Source: CAVQZA01 sp963724805
GTDB lineage: Bacteria; Actinomycetota; Thermoleophilia; Gaiellales; Gaiellaceae
Reading direction: 5' to 3'
Length of the DNA stretch: 64,000 nt
Assembly: GCA_963724805.1 (NCBI GenBank)
Contig: CAVRWA010000012.1
Location: forward strand, 62,001 to 126,000
This document shows, piece after piece, positions 44,279-52,431 of the stretch. Numbering within the stretch: position 1 is the first letter of the stretch; each line of letters starts with the position of its first letter. The notes under the pieces were generated by a model. The model was not told where the DNA came from. It made no database searches and worked only from the letters and a program-made list of their open reading frames with translations. The position numbers were made by a program, and so were the translations under genes.

Positions 44279-44890
44279 TCAACCTGAGAGGCCGCCGCCT
44301 TCGGTGCGCAGGCGGCGGCGTTTCCAGTACTTGAAGCCGATGATCGCGCCGACGGCGCCGACGACGAGCACTACGCCCGCGTACAGGCCGTACGTGGTGA
44401 CCGCCTCCACGAGGGCCTTGCCGAAGAAGTAGGCGAGCAGCCCGTAGCCGAACGCCCACACGATCCCGCCGAGCGCGTTCCACTTCAGGAACGTCTCCCA
44501 GTGCATGTGCGTGATGCCCGCGATCCACGCCGCCGTGACGCGCAGCCCGGCGATGAAGCGCGCGAAGAACACCGTCTTCGGACCGTGGCGCCGGAAGAAG
44601 CGCTCGCCGGGGGGCAGCAGGCGCTGGGCCGTGGATCGCGTGACCCGCCAGCGGAGGAGCAGCGCGCGGCCGCCCTTGCGACCGATCCAGTAGCCGACGT
44701 TGTCGCCGATGATCGCACCGAGCGCGGCGACCACGAGCACCTCCCAGAGCACCATCACTCCTTGAGAGGCGAGCACCGCCGCCGCGACGAGGGCAGTCTC
44801 CCCGGGGACAGGGATCCCGCTCGACTCCGCCGCGACCAGGAGAAAGAGCGCCCAGAGCCCGTAGCTCGCGAGGAAGTCCTCCACAGGCAC
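44279..44890 (-). CDS. DedA family membrane protein
   Basis: 203-residue member of the DedA/VTT family (lipid scrambling and envelope integrity). Motifs: ESSGIPVPGETALVAAAVLASQG near residue 22, GDNVGYWIGRKGGRALL, FFRRHGPKTVFFARFIAGLRVTAAWIAGITHM and WNALGGIVWAFGYGLLAYFFG. Five to six helices. ATG at 44890. It precedes the HD-GYP gene by 95 bases. Confidence 0.93.
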   Translation of the reverse strand: MPVEDFLASYGLWALFLLVAAESSGIPVPGETALVAAAVLASQGVMVLWEVLVVAALGAIIGDNVGYWIGRKGGRALLLRWRVTRSTAQRLLPPGERFFRRHGPKTVFFARFIAGLRVTAAWIAGITHMHWETFLKWNALGGIVWAFGYGLLAYFFGKALVEAVTTYGLYAGVVLVVGAVGAIIGFKYWKRRRLRTEGGGLSG

Positions 44891-44922
44891 ATCTTGCCCA
44901 TGCGTGCGGGCGGCACACGGCC

Positions 44923-45150
44923 ATGGAGGCCTGGGACAAGCGCTTCATGTCGCACTCGACCGCGGTGCGCACGTGCCCGGTCGCGGCCGGCGACATCGGC
45001 GCGGCCGACTTCGACCTCACGAAGGAGCAGCAGGACTGGCTGCTGAACTCGGGCAAGACCGCGGCAGCCGCTTTCCCGGCCGACTTCAAGCTCGAGGACT
45101 ACGTAAACACATACGGGAAAAAACTGACGCCGACCGCCGCAACCGTGTGA
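44923..45150 (+). pseudogene. Possible C-terminal remnant of a patatin-like phospholipase
   Basis: 75-residue open frame with no ribosome site. The segment VAAGDIGAADFDLTKEQQDWLLNSG followed by KTAAAAF resembles the C-terminal end of patatin-like phospholipases (DIGxxDFD...LxxxGrrAAxxF), where the full protein has about 280 residues including the GxSxG serine, none of which is here. I read it as a left-over 3' end, though a short intact gene is possible. It lies between dedA and pntAA. Confidence 0.45.
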
Positions 45151-45166
45151 GATAGTCCCCCACGGA

Positions 45167-46252
45167 ATGCGAGTGGGGGTCACCAAGGAGCGAGAGCCGG
45201 GGGAACGGCGCGTGGCGCTCGTTCCCGACTCCATCGCGAAGCTGGTCGCAGCCGGTTTCACCGTCGAAGTCGAGAAGGGCGCCGGGATCGAGTCCTCGCT
45301 TCCCGACGAGATCTACGCCGAGGCAGGCGCGACGCTCGTCGACGACGCGCTCGCCGCGGACGCCGTCGTCAAGGTTCGCAAGCCGTCGGCGGACGAGATC
45401 GCGCGGATGCGCGAGGGCGCGGTCCTGATCGCGTTCCTCCAGCCCCTCACAGACCGCGAGGGGATCGACGCTCTCGCCGCGCGCGGCGTGGTCGGCTTCG
45501 CGATGGAGTCGATTCCGCGGATCTCGCGCGCCCAGACGATGGACGCGCTCTCGTCGCAGGCGAACGTCGGCGGCTACAAGGCGGTGCTGCTCGCGGCCGA
45601 CACGCTGCCGAAGTTCTTCCCGATGCTGATGACAGCCGCAGGCACGATCGCACCGGCGAAGGTGCTGATCGTCGGCGCCGGCGTCGCCGGCCTGCAGGCG
45701 ATCGCCACCGCGCGCCGCCTCGGAGCGGTCGTATCCGGTTTCGACGTGCGCCCGGTCGTCAAGGAACAGGTCGAGAGCCTCGGCGCGACCTTTCTCGACC
45801 TCGGCGTGCACGGCGAGGAGACCGAGGGCGGCTACGCAACAGAGCTGAGCGAGGAGCAGCAGCGCCAGCAGCAGCAGGCGCTCGAGGCTCGCCTGCCCGA
45901 CTTCGACGTCGTGATCACGACCGCGCTCGTCCCGGGCCGCCCCGCCCCACGCCTGATCCCCGCCTCTGCCGTCGCCGCGATGCGGCCCGGCTCCGTGATC
46001 GTCGACATGGCCGCCGAGGCCGGCGGCAACTGCGAGCTGACCTCGCCGGGCGAGGAAGTCGTCCGCGAGAACGTGACGATCATCGGCTTCACCGACCTAC
46101 CGAGCCGGATGGCCTTCCATGCGAGCCAGCTCTACTCGCGCAACGTCTTCGCGCTGCTCACCCACCTCGCCCCGGAGGGCGAGCTGGCGCTCGACTTCGA
46201 GGACGAGATCACCGGCGGCGCGTGCGTGACGCGGAAGGAGGGAGCATCGTGA
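45167..46252 (+). CDS. pntAA: NAD(P) transhydrogenase alpha subunit, soluble NAD-binding part
   Basis: 361-residue dI component of the proton-translocating transhydrogenase that drives NADPH formation. It starts MRVGVTKEREPGERRVALVPDSIAKL; catalytic-region QANVGGYKAVLLAA, NAD motif VLIVGAGVAGLQAIATARRLGA and VSGFDVRPVVKEQVESLGA, and the RQD-like region in FTDLPSRMAFHASQLYS. ATG at 45167. Its stop overlaps the GTG of pntAB (GTGA). Confidence 0.95.
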   Translation: MRVGVTKEREPGERRVALVPDSIAKLVAAGFTVEVEKGAGIESSLPDEIYAEAGATLVDDALAADAVVKVRKPSADEIARMREGAVLIAFLQPLTDREGIDALAARGVVGFAMESIPRISRAQTMDALSSQANVGGYKAVLLAADTLPKFFPMLMTAAGTIAPAKVLIVGAGVAGLQAIATARRLGAVVSGFDVRPVVKEQVESLGATFLDLGVHGEETEGGYATELSEEQQRQQQQALEARLPDFDVVITTALVPGRPAPRLIPASAVAAMRPGSVIVDMAAEAGGNCELTSPGEEVVRENVTIIGFTDLPSRMAFHASQLYSRNVFALLTHLAPEGELALDFEDEITGGACVTRKEGAS

Positions 46253-46587
46253 ACCACGGGGCCCTGCTCGTCTTCGAGGTGACGATCCTCGTCCTCGCGA
46301 TCTTCCTCGGCTTCGAGGTGATCTCGAAGGTGCCGACGCTGCTCCACACCCCCCTGATGTCGGGCACGAATGCGATCCACGGCATCGTGATCGTCGGCGC
46401 GATGCTCGTCGCGGGCACGCCGCACGCGGACACCACGACGAAGGTGATCGGCTTCCTCGCGGTCATCCTGGCCTCCGCGAACGTCGTCGGCGGCTTCGTC
46501 GTGACCGACCGGATGCTCGAGATGTTCAAGAAACGCGAACCGCCGAAGCCTTCCGCGGACGACTCCGATAAGACCGGCTCCGCGTGA
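46249..46587 (+). CDS. pntAB: NAD(P) transhydrogenase alpha subunit, membrane part
   Basis: 112-residue protein with three to four helices, corresponding to the C-terminal membrane part of E. coli PntA. EVISKVPTLLHTPLMSGTNAIHGIVIVGA and GFVVTDRMLEMFKK are diagnostic. A separate gene here, as in many actinobacteria and alphaproteobacteria. GTG at 46249 overlaps the pntAA stop. Confidence 0.94.
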   Translation: MNHGALLVFEVTILVLAIFLGFEVISKVPTLLHTPLMSGTNAIHGIVIVGAMLVAGTPHADTTTKVIGFLAVILASANVVGGFVVTDRMLEMFKKREPPKPSADDSDKTGSA

Positions 46588-47975
46588 GTAAGAACCTAAC
46601 GGACCTGCTCTACCTGGTCACGATCGTGACCTTCATCCTCGCCCTGCGCTTCCTCTCGTCGCCCGCGACAGCGAGGCGCGGCAACCAGGTCGGCGCGGTC
46701 GGCATGGTGCTCGCGGTCGCCGTCACATTCGCACAGAAGGGAATGACCAACTTCTGGCTGATCGGGCTCGGAATGATCCTCGGCGGCGGCTTCGGAGCGG
46801 TGGCGGCGCGGCGCGTGAGGATGACCGCGATGCCGCAGATGGTGGCGCTGTTCAACGGCGTCGGCGGCGGCGCGGCGGCGCTGATCTCGATGGCTGAGTT
46901 CCATAACCGCGTCCCCGCCCCGGGCAACCTGCATGTCGACACCAGCCTGGCGATCGTGCTCTCGGCGCTGATCGGAAGCGTCTCGTTCTCCGGCAGCATG
47001 GTCGCGTTCGCGAAGCTGCAGGAGCTGATCCAGGGCCGCCCGATCACCTACCCGGGCCAGAAGGTCGGAAACCTCGTCTTGCTGGGCGCGGCAGCCGCGC
47101 TCGGCGTCGCGATCTGCGCCGGCTGGGAGGCGCAGTGGGCGCTCGTGGCACTGATCGGCCTCGCCCTCCTCTTCGGCGTCCTGTTCGTGCTCCCGATCGG
47201 CGGCGCCGACATGCCGGTCGTGATCTCGCTGCTGAACGCGTTCACCGGCCTCGCGGTGGCGGCGACCGGCTTCGAGCTCGAGAACAACGTCCTGATCGTG
47301 AGCGGCATGCTCGTCGGCGCGTCGGGCACCTTCCTCACGATGATGATGGGCAAGGCGATGAACCGCTCGATCGCGAACGTCCTCTTCGGCGCGTTCGGGC
47401 AGGTCACAGCGGAGGCCGCGGCAACGGCCGCCGGCGGGACCGGCACCGTGCGCTCCGCGAGCGCCGACGACGTCGCGATCATGCTCGCGTACGCACAGCG
47501 CGTGATCATCGTTCCGGGCTACGGGATGGCCGTCGCACAGGCGCAGCACGACGTGCGACAGCTCGCCGACCTGCTCGAGGCGCGCGGTGTCAAGGTCGAG
47601 TACGCGATCCACCCGGTCGCCGGTCGCATGCCGGGGCACATGAACGTCCTCCTCGCCGAGGCGAACGTGCCGTACACGGCCCTGAAGGAGATGGATGAGA
47701 TCAACCCGAGCTTCCCGCAGACCGACGTCGCGCTCGTGATCGGCGCGAACGACGTCACGAACCCGGCGGCGCGCTCGAACCCGGCAAGCCCGATCTACGG
47801 GATGCCGATCCTCGACGTCGACAAGGCCAAGGCGATCGTGGTGCTCAAGCGCTCGATGAACCCCGGTTTCGCCGGTATCGACAACGAGCTCTACACCGAG
47901 CCGCAGACGGTGATGCTCTTCGGCGACGCGAAGGACTCGGTGCTGAACCTGATCGCCGCCGTCAAGACGCTGTAG
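46584..47975 (+). CDS. pntB: NAD(P) transhydrogenase beta subunit
   Basis: 463 residues: eight to nine helices (with RRVRMTAMPQMVALFNGVGGGAAALIS near residue 70 and the STADMP-like GGADMPVVISLLNAFTGLAVAATGF) followed by the soluble NADP-binding domain, VIIVPGYGMAVAQAQHDVRQLADLL, HPVAGRMPGHMNVLLAEANVPY and ALVIGANDVTNPAAR. GTG at 46584 overlaps the pntAB stop. Completes the three-gene proton-pumping transhydrogenase operon. Confidence 0.95.
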   Translation: MSKNLTDLLYLVTIVTFILALRFLSSPATARRGNQVGAVGMVLAVAVTFAQKGMTNFWLIGLGMILGGGFGAVAARRVRMTAMPQMVALFNGVGGGAAALISMAEFHNRVPAPGNLHVDTSLAIVLSALIGSVSFSGSMVAFAKLQELIQGRPITYPGQKVGNLVLLGAAAALGVAICAGWEAQWALVALIGLALLFGVLFVLPIGGADMPVVISLLNAFTGLAVAATGFELENNVLIVSGMLVGASGTFLTMMMGKAMNRSIANVLFGAFGQVTAEAAATAAGGTGTVRSASADDVAIMLAYAQRVIIVPGYGMAVAQAQHDVRQLADLLEARGVKVEYAIHPVAGRMPGHMNVLLAEANVPYTALKEMDEINPSFPQTDVALVIGANDVTNPAARSNPASPIYGMPILDVDKAKAIVVLKRSMNPGFAGIDNELYTEPQTVMLFGDAKDSVLNLIAAVKTL

Positions 47976-47980
47976 GCGAA

Positions 47981-48146
47981 CGAACCGGGGTCAGACCCCG
48001 GAACGAAACTCGAACGTTGTTTCCACACCGAGCGCTGTTTCGGCCAGGCGCGACCTCGGCGATGCCTGCTCCGACCCACGCAGGATTGTGGTCGCGCGCC
48101 GCGGACATGGCTCCGTAGGCCATGCCGGGGGTCTGACCCCGGTTCG
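47981..48146. repeat. REPIN-like element: inverted pair of GGGGTCAGACCCC palindromes
   Basis: CGAACCGGGGTCAGACCCC at 47981-47999 recurs in inverted orientation at 48128-48146, each being itself a palindrome. The ~130-base interior also contains CATGGC/GCCATG and GGCGCGACC/GGTCGCGC pairs. It fills the gap between the converging ends of pntB and the ABC-2 permease gene, the usual place for REP-type elements, and may act as a bidirectional terminator. No transposase is in the window. Confidence 0.65.
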
Positions 48147-48155
48147 GTGCCCCGC

Positions 48156-48893
48156 CTAGGGCGTCCGCCGCCGCAGCGTGCCCGCGGCGAGGACGAGCAG
48201 GAGCAGGGTCGCACCGACGGTCACCGCCACGTCCGCGACGAAGCGAGCGCCGTACGGGCCGCCCGCCGCGACCTTGGCGAGCGCGTCGTACGCGTAGGTC
48301 AACGGCAGCACGGCAGAGACCACCTGGAGCCATTCCGCCATGTCCGCCCGGGCCACGAACAGGCCGCACAGAAGGAGCTGCGGGAAGACGAGTGCGGGCA
48401 TGAACTGGACGGCCTGGAACTCGGTCGTCGCAAAGGCGCTCACGAACAGGCCGAGCGACATCCCGAGCAGCGCGTTGCCGATCGCGAGCAGGACGACCGC
48501 CCACTTCGGCCCGGCGACCCTGAGATCGAGCAGCCCGAAGGCGACGACCGAGACGAGCGTGACCTGGACTGCGGCAAAGAGGGCGAAGGCGATCGCGTAG
48601 CCGAGCAGGATGTCGAGCTTGTGCAGCGGCAGCGTCATCAGCCGCTCGAGGGTCCCCGACACGCGCTCGCGCAGCATCGTGATCGACGTGACGAGGAACA
48701 TCGAGATAAACGGGAAAAGACCGAGCAGCGGACCGCCGATCGACTGGAACACCGTCGGCTCGCCGGCGAAGATCTCCTTCAACAGGACCACGAGGACGCA
48801 CGGGACGGCGAGGAGCAGCGCGACCGTGCGCGGGTCGCGGCGGAGTTGTGTCAGGACGCGCGCGGCGGTCGCGAAGGTGACACGCGCGCTCAC
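48156..48893 (-). CDS. ABC-2 type transporter permease
   Basis: 245-residue membrane subunit of an exporter, six helices. It opens with a short cytoplasmic helix (TAARVLTQLRRDPRTVALLLAVP), then SITMLRERVSGTLERLMTLPLHKLDILLGY, the conserved loop of ABC-2 permeases (RExxxGTLExLxxxP). GTG at 48893 overlaps the ATPase stop (GTGA). Substrate (drug, lipid or polysaccharide) unknown. Confidence 0.9.
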   Translation of the reverse strand: MSARVTFATAARVLTQLRRDPRTVALLLAVPCVLVVLLKEIFAGEPTVFQSIGGPLLGLFPFISMFLVTSITMLRERVSGTLERLMTLPLHKLDILLGYAIAFALFAAVQVTLVSVVAFGLLDLRVAGPKWAVVLLAIGNALLGMSLGLFVSAFATTEFQAVQFMPALVFPQLLLCGLFVARADMAEWLQVVSAVLPLTYAYDALAKVAAGGPYGARFVADVAVTVGATLLLLVLAAGTLRRRTP

Positions 48894-49603
48894 GCTTCGC
48901 CTTCGACCAGCCGCAGAAAGACCGAGTCGAGGTCGTCCGCGCCCGTGCGCCGCCGGAGCGTGTCCGGCGTCCCCGTGGCGATGATGCGACCTTCGCGCAG
49001 GAGCAGGAGCTCGTCGCAACGGTCGGCCTCGTCCATCACGTGACTCGAAACGAGGATCGTGGCACCGCGGTCGGCGATGGCGTGGAACGTGTCCCAGAGG
49101 TCGCGACGGAGCAGCGGATCGAGGCCGACGGTGGGCTCGTCGAGTACGAGCACCTCGGGCTCCCCGAGCAGGGCCATCGCGAGCGCGACCCGCGCCAGCT
49201 GACCACCGGAGAGGCGGCCGGCGACCTGCCCGGCCTCCGCACGGAGGTCGACGGTCTCGATCGCCTCGTCGACCCCGGCCTCCGACACGCCGAGCACCCG
49301 CGCGAAGTAGTGGACGTTCTCGCGGACGGTCAGGTCGTCGTACACGGACGGAGCCTGCGTGCGATAGCCGACACGCGAGCGCAGCTCGGGAGATCCAGCG
49401 GGCCGGCCGAGCACCGTGACCCGCCCCGCGTCGACCCGCTGCACGCCGACCGCGGCACGCATCAGCGTCGACTTCCCACCACCGCTCGGCCCGAGCAGGC
49501 CGGTGACGATCCCGGGCGCCACGTCGAGGGAGATCGCGTCGAGCGCCACCTTCCCGCCCCTGACGACCCGAAGGCCCTCCACGCGGATCGACGGCTCGCT
49601 CAT
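48890..49603 (-). CDS. ABC-2 type transporter ATPase
   Basis: 237-residue ATPase: Walker A GPSGGGKSTLMRA near residue 39, signature LSGGQLARVALAMALLG, Walker B VLVLDEPTVGLDPLLRR and the H-loop SSHVMDEADRCDEL. Daunorubicin/NatA-like group. ATG at 49603. Pairs with the permease downstream; divergent from the cyclodeaminase gene across 29 bases. Confidence 0.93.
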   Translation of the reverse strand: MSEPSIRVEGLRVVRGGKVALDAISLDVAPGIVTGLLGPSGGGKSTLMRAAVGVQRVDAGRVTVLGRPAGSPELRSRVGYRTQAPSVYDDLTVRENVHYFARVLGVSEAGVDEAIETVDLRAEAGQVAGRLSGGQLARVALAMALLGEPEVLVLDEPTVGLDPLLRRDLWDTFHAIADRGATILVSSHVMDEADRCDELLLLREGRIIATGTPDTLRRRTGADDLDSVFLRLVEGEA

Positions 49604-49620
49604 CGGCCTACTTAACCATC

Positions 49621-49626
49621 TAGGGT
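49621..49626 (+). promoter_or_regulatory. -10-like box TAGGGT, probable leaderless start
   Basis: TAGGGT ends 6 bases before GTG at 49633, consistent with a leaderless mRNA. It also lies in the 29-base divergent gap with the ABC ATPase. Confidence 0.35.
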
Positions 49627-49632
49627 CCTCCC

Positions 49633-50571
49633 GTGATTCCGTTCTTCACCGCGGCCCACGTCGAGCGGGCCGTCACGCCCGCGCGGGCGCTCGCCGCGGT
49701 CCGCGAGGCGTTCGTCGCCTACGCCCGCGGCGAATGGACGATGCCGCCGAAGGTCTACGTGCCCGCCTATCCGGCCGGGGACTTCCGCGCGATGCCCGCG
49801 CTCGGCGCCGGCCACGCCCTCCTGAAATGGGTGACCTCGTTCCCGGGGAACCCGGAGCGGGGCCTGCCGACGGTGACCGGGATCGTGCTCCTCTCCGACG
49901 CCTCGAACGGCGCCCTCGTCGCGGCGCTCGACGCAGGCGCGGTGACGGCGATCCGTACCGGGGCAGCGGCCGTCCTCGCGGCCGAGACGCTAGGTCGCGC
50001 CGACGCCCGGAGCGCAGCGGTGGTCGGCTGCGGCGTGAACGGGCTCGCGACGGCCCGCACGTTCCGCGCGACCGGAAGACCCGTGCTCGTCTGGGACGTC
50101 GACACGGCCCGCGCGCACGCCGCGGCGGAGCTCGTCGGCGCCGACGTCGCGGCGAGCCGCGGCGCGGCGCTCGCGGCCGACCTCGTCGCCACCGTCACCC
50201 CCGGGCGCGAGATCCTGCTCGGCGAGGGCTCGCTGCGGCCCGGCCAGCACGTGAGCCTGATGGGCGCCGACGGGCCCGGCAAGGGCGAGATCGCGGTCGC
50301 CGAGCTGGCCCGAGTGCGCGTCTTTTGCGACAGCTGGGAGCAGGCGAGCCACGGCGGCGAGCTCGCCGCGGCCGTCGAGGCAGGGCTATGCACCCGCGCC
50401 GACGTCACGGAGCTCGGCGCGGTGCTCGCGGGCGAGGCGGAGGGTCGCCGAGACGACGCCGAGGCGACCGCGTTCGACTCGACCGGGCTCGCGATCCAGG
50501 ACCTCGCGATCGCCCTCGCCGCGCTAGAGCGCGCCGGCGAGCTCGGTGACCTGCCTCAGATCCCTGTCTAG
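49633..50571 (+). CDS. Ornithine cyclodeaminase / mu-crystallin family protein
   Basis: 312-residue NAD(P)-binding protein. Features: MPPKVYVPAYPAGDFRAMPALG, KWVTSFPGNPERGLPTVTGIVLLSD, the catalytic AITAIRTGAAAVLAA-type segment (here AVTAIRTGAAAVLAAETLG), Rossmann VVGCGVNGLATARTF and a terminal FDSTGLAIQDLAIA. Members include ornithine cyclodeaminase, L-alanine dehydrogenase and ketimine reductase, so the substrate is open. GTG at 49633. Confidence 0.9.
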   Translation: MIPFFTAAHVERAVTPARALAAVREAFVAYARGEWTMPPKVYVPAYPAGDFRAMPALGAGHALLKWVTSFPGNPERGLPTVTGIVLLSDASNGALVAALDAGAVTAIRTGAAAVLAAETLGRADARSAAVVGCGVNGLATARTFRATGRPVLVWDVDTARAHAAAELVGADVAASRGAALAADLVATVTPGREILLGEGSLRPGQHVSLMGADGPGKGEIAVAELARVRVFCDSWEQASHGGELAAAVEAGLCTRADVTELGAVLAGEAEGRRDDAEATAFDSTGLAIQDLAIALAALERAGELGDLPQIPV

Positions 50572-50572
50572 C

Positions 50573-51250
50573 CTAGGTGGCTACCTTCGGCTTGTTCGCG
50601 ACGTGCGGCGGCGGCGCCTTGTCGTGGTCCCCCTTGAGTTCCACTCCGATCTTGGCCCACCAGTCGGCAGGAACCTTCTCGGGCACGTCCGGTCGCGTTC
50701 CCTTGCGGCCGGCCTTCACCCAGCCCGCCCAGTCGTCGAATCCCGCCGCCGGCTCGGGATCGGGGACGTTGCCCGGCACGCGGATGAAGGCGGCGCAGAC
50801 GTTCCGCGGCCTGATCTTCACGTAGACCCCGTCCCCTTCACCCTGCGCGTGCCCCGTGCCGGCCACCGGGCTCGTGTTGCCCTCGACGGTCTTGATCGTC
50901 CCGTCGCCCTGCGGCTCGACGACGAAGCCGATGTGGTCGAGGTCGCCCGAGTCCCACTGGAAGCAGACGAGGTCGCCCGCCGCCGGGGTGGACACGACCC
51001 AGCCGACCTGCTTGGCGAGGTCGTAGCTCAGCTCGACTCCGGCCGAGCGGTGGAGCTCCGCGAGCGGCCTTCCCGCCTCCTCGAAGCAGAAGTCGCAGAA
51101 CGCGTCACACCACGCCCACCCCGTGCCGCCGAGACTCGTCGCAGCCTGGTACTGCCGCACGCGCGGGCCGGTGTTGTCCCCGCCCTGCTCGTGCACGTTC
51201 TTCGCCGCCTCCCCGAGTGCGATCTGGAGTGCCCGTTGCCTTGCCAGCAT
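50573..51250 (-). CDS. CHAP-domain amidase/endopeptidase without signal peptide
   Basis: 225 residues. The CHAP (NlpC/P60-like) core has the catalytic Cys in GTGWAWCDAFCDFCFEEAG near residue 48, the His in DSGDLDHIGFVVE and a polar residue in VEGNTSPVAG. The C-terminal ~60 residues (FDDWAGWVKAGRKGTRPDVPEKV) may bind a wall or a partner. No signal peptide or helix, so export needs a holin or lysis-type route, or it acts inside the cell. ATG at 51250 has GGAGGTGAAGG upstream. Its stop lies one base from the end of the converging cyclodeaminase-family gene. Confidence 0.82.
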   Translation of the reverse strand: MLARQRALQIALGEAAKNVHEQGGDNTGPRVRQYQAATSLGGTGWAWCDAFCDFCFEEAGRPLAELHRSAGVELSYDLAKQVGWVVSTPAAGDLVCFQWDSGDLDHIGFVVEPQGDGTIKTVEGNTSPVAGTGHAQGEGDGVYVKIRPRNVCAAFIRVPGNVPDPEPAAGFDDWAGWVKAGRKGTRPDVPEKVPADWWAKIGVELKGDHDKAPPPHVANKPKVAT

Positions 51251-51288
51251 TGCCCTTCACCTCCGTCGCCCGATCGAATTGATGCCCT

Positions 51289-52422
51289 CTAGTGGACGCG
51301 GCCGTCGAGCAGCCGCGTCGGATCGAACAGCTCGAGCTCCGGTGAGCTGCCACCGAGGATAGCCCTCGCAACCAGGTCACCACAACCGAAGCCGAGCACA
51401 TTGCCGTGGCCGCTGTAGCCGGCGGCCACCCACACTCCCTCGTGGCCCAGGACAGGCCCCACGAGGGGGAGCATGTCCTGCGTGAGACCGAAGATCCCGG
51501 CCCAGCGGTGGCTCACCGGCGGGTCGTAGCCGAGAAGCTCGCGCAGGTAGGCGTCGAGCGCCTCCTGGATCACGGGCGTCGTCACCTCCTCGTCGGTCAG
51601 CTCGGACATGATCGAGAAGTCGCGGAAGCCGCCCAGCACGAGGCGACCGTCCGGGAGCTGCTGCCAGTAGTCGAAGCCGCCCCGGGAGTAGTGCGGCCTG
51701 TCGTACAACCGCTCGGGCAGCGGCTCGGTGGCGACGACCTGGCCGCGGGCGGGCCAGATCGCCTCGTCGAGCTCGGGCAGAAGCCCGCGCGAGTAGCCGT
51801 CGGTCGCGAGCACGACGTGCTCGGCGTCGAGCTCGTCGAGGCTCCCGACCCGGCGTCCCTCGCAGAGCTCGACGCCGGCATCGGCCGCGAGCCCGGCGAC
51901 CCGACGAACGAACTGTGCCGGTTGGATCGACGCGTCGACCGGGTGGAAGATCGCGCCGTGGAAGCTCTCGAGCTGCGGCGGCAGGTCGTCGCGCCATTCC
52001 GCCTCGAACCCATCCTCCCGCAGCGCCTCGAACTCGGCGAGGATCTGCCCGCGCTCCTCCTCGTCAGCGGCGAGGCGCAGACTGCCGGTGCGACGAAGCG
52101 CGCCCTCGCCGAGCTCGACCATCCGCTCGAGGCAGTCCTCCGTCCAGCGCCACAGGCTCGCCGCGGCGGCAGCGCCGTACGACTCGCGGGCCACGTCGTA
52201 TCGGGCCGCGCCGCCGCGCAGCGCAAAGCCGCCGTTTCGCCCGCTCGCGCCCTCGGCGATCCCGCGCGCGTCGTGGATGCGAACGCGCAGCCCCGCAGCG
52301 GCGAGAGCGAGCGCGCACGAGCAGCCGGTGACGCCACCGCCGATGATCGCGACGTCGACGCGGCCGTCGTGGCGCGGCCCCGGCCGGACGGCCGGGACGT
52401 GCTCGAGCCAGTAGGGCTCCAT
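51289..52422 (-). CDS. FAD-dependent oxidoreductase (DAO family, amine/gamma-glutamylputrescine oxidase-like)
   Basis: 377-residue flavoprotein. FAD-binding VDVAIIGGGVTGCSCALALAAAGLRV near residue 23, GIAEGASGRNGGFALRGG, mid-chain HVVLATDGYSRGLLPEL and the closing VWVAAGYSGHGNVLGFGCGDLVARAI. The start PYWLEH resembles PuuB-type oxidases (SYYAAS...), which oxidise polyamine or amino-acid derivatives. ATG at 52422. Confidence 0.88.
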   Translation of the reverse strand: MEPYWLEHVPAVRPGPRHDGRVDVAIIGGGVTGCSCALALAAAGLRVRIHDARGIAEGASGRNGGFALRGGAARYDVARESYGAAAAASLWRWTEDCLERMVELGEGALRRTGSLRLAADEEERGQILAEFEALREDGFEAEWRDDLPPQLESFHGAIFHPVDASIQPAQFVRRVAGLAADAGVELCEGRRVGSLDELDAEHVVLATDGYSRGLLPELDEAIWPARGQVVATEPLPERLYDRPHYSRGGFDYWQQLPDGRLVLGGFRDFSIMSELTDEEVTTPVIQEALDAYLRELLGYDPPVSHRWAGIFGLTQDMLPLVGPVLGHEGVWVAAGYSGHGNVLGFGCGDLVARAILGGSSPELELFDPTRLLDGRVH

Positions 52423-52431
52423 GGTCCGATC

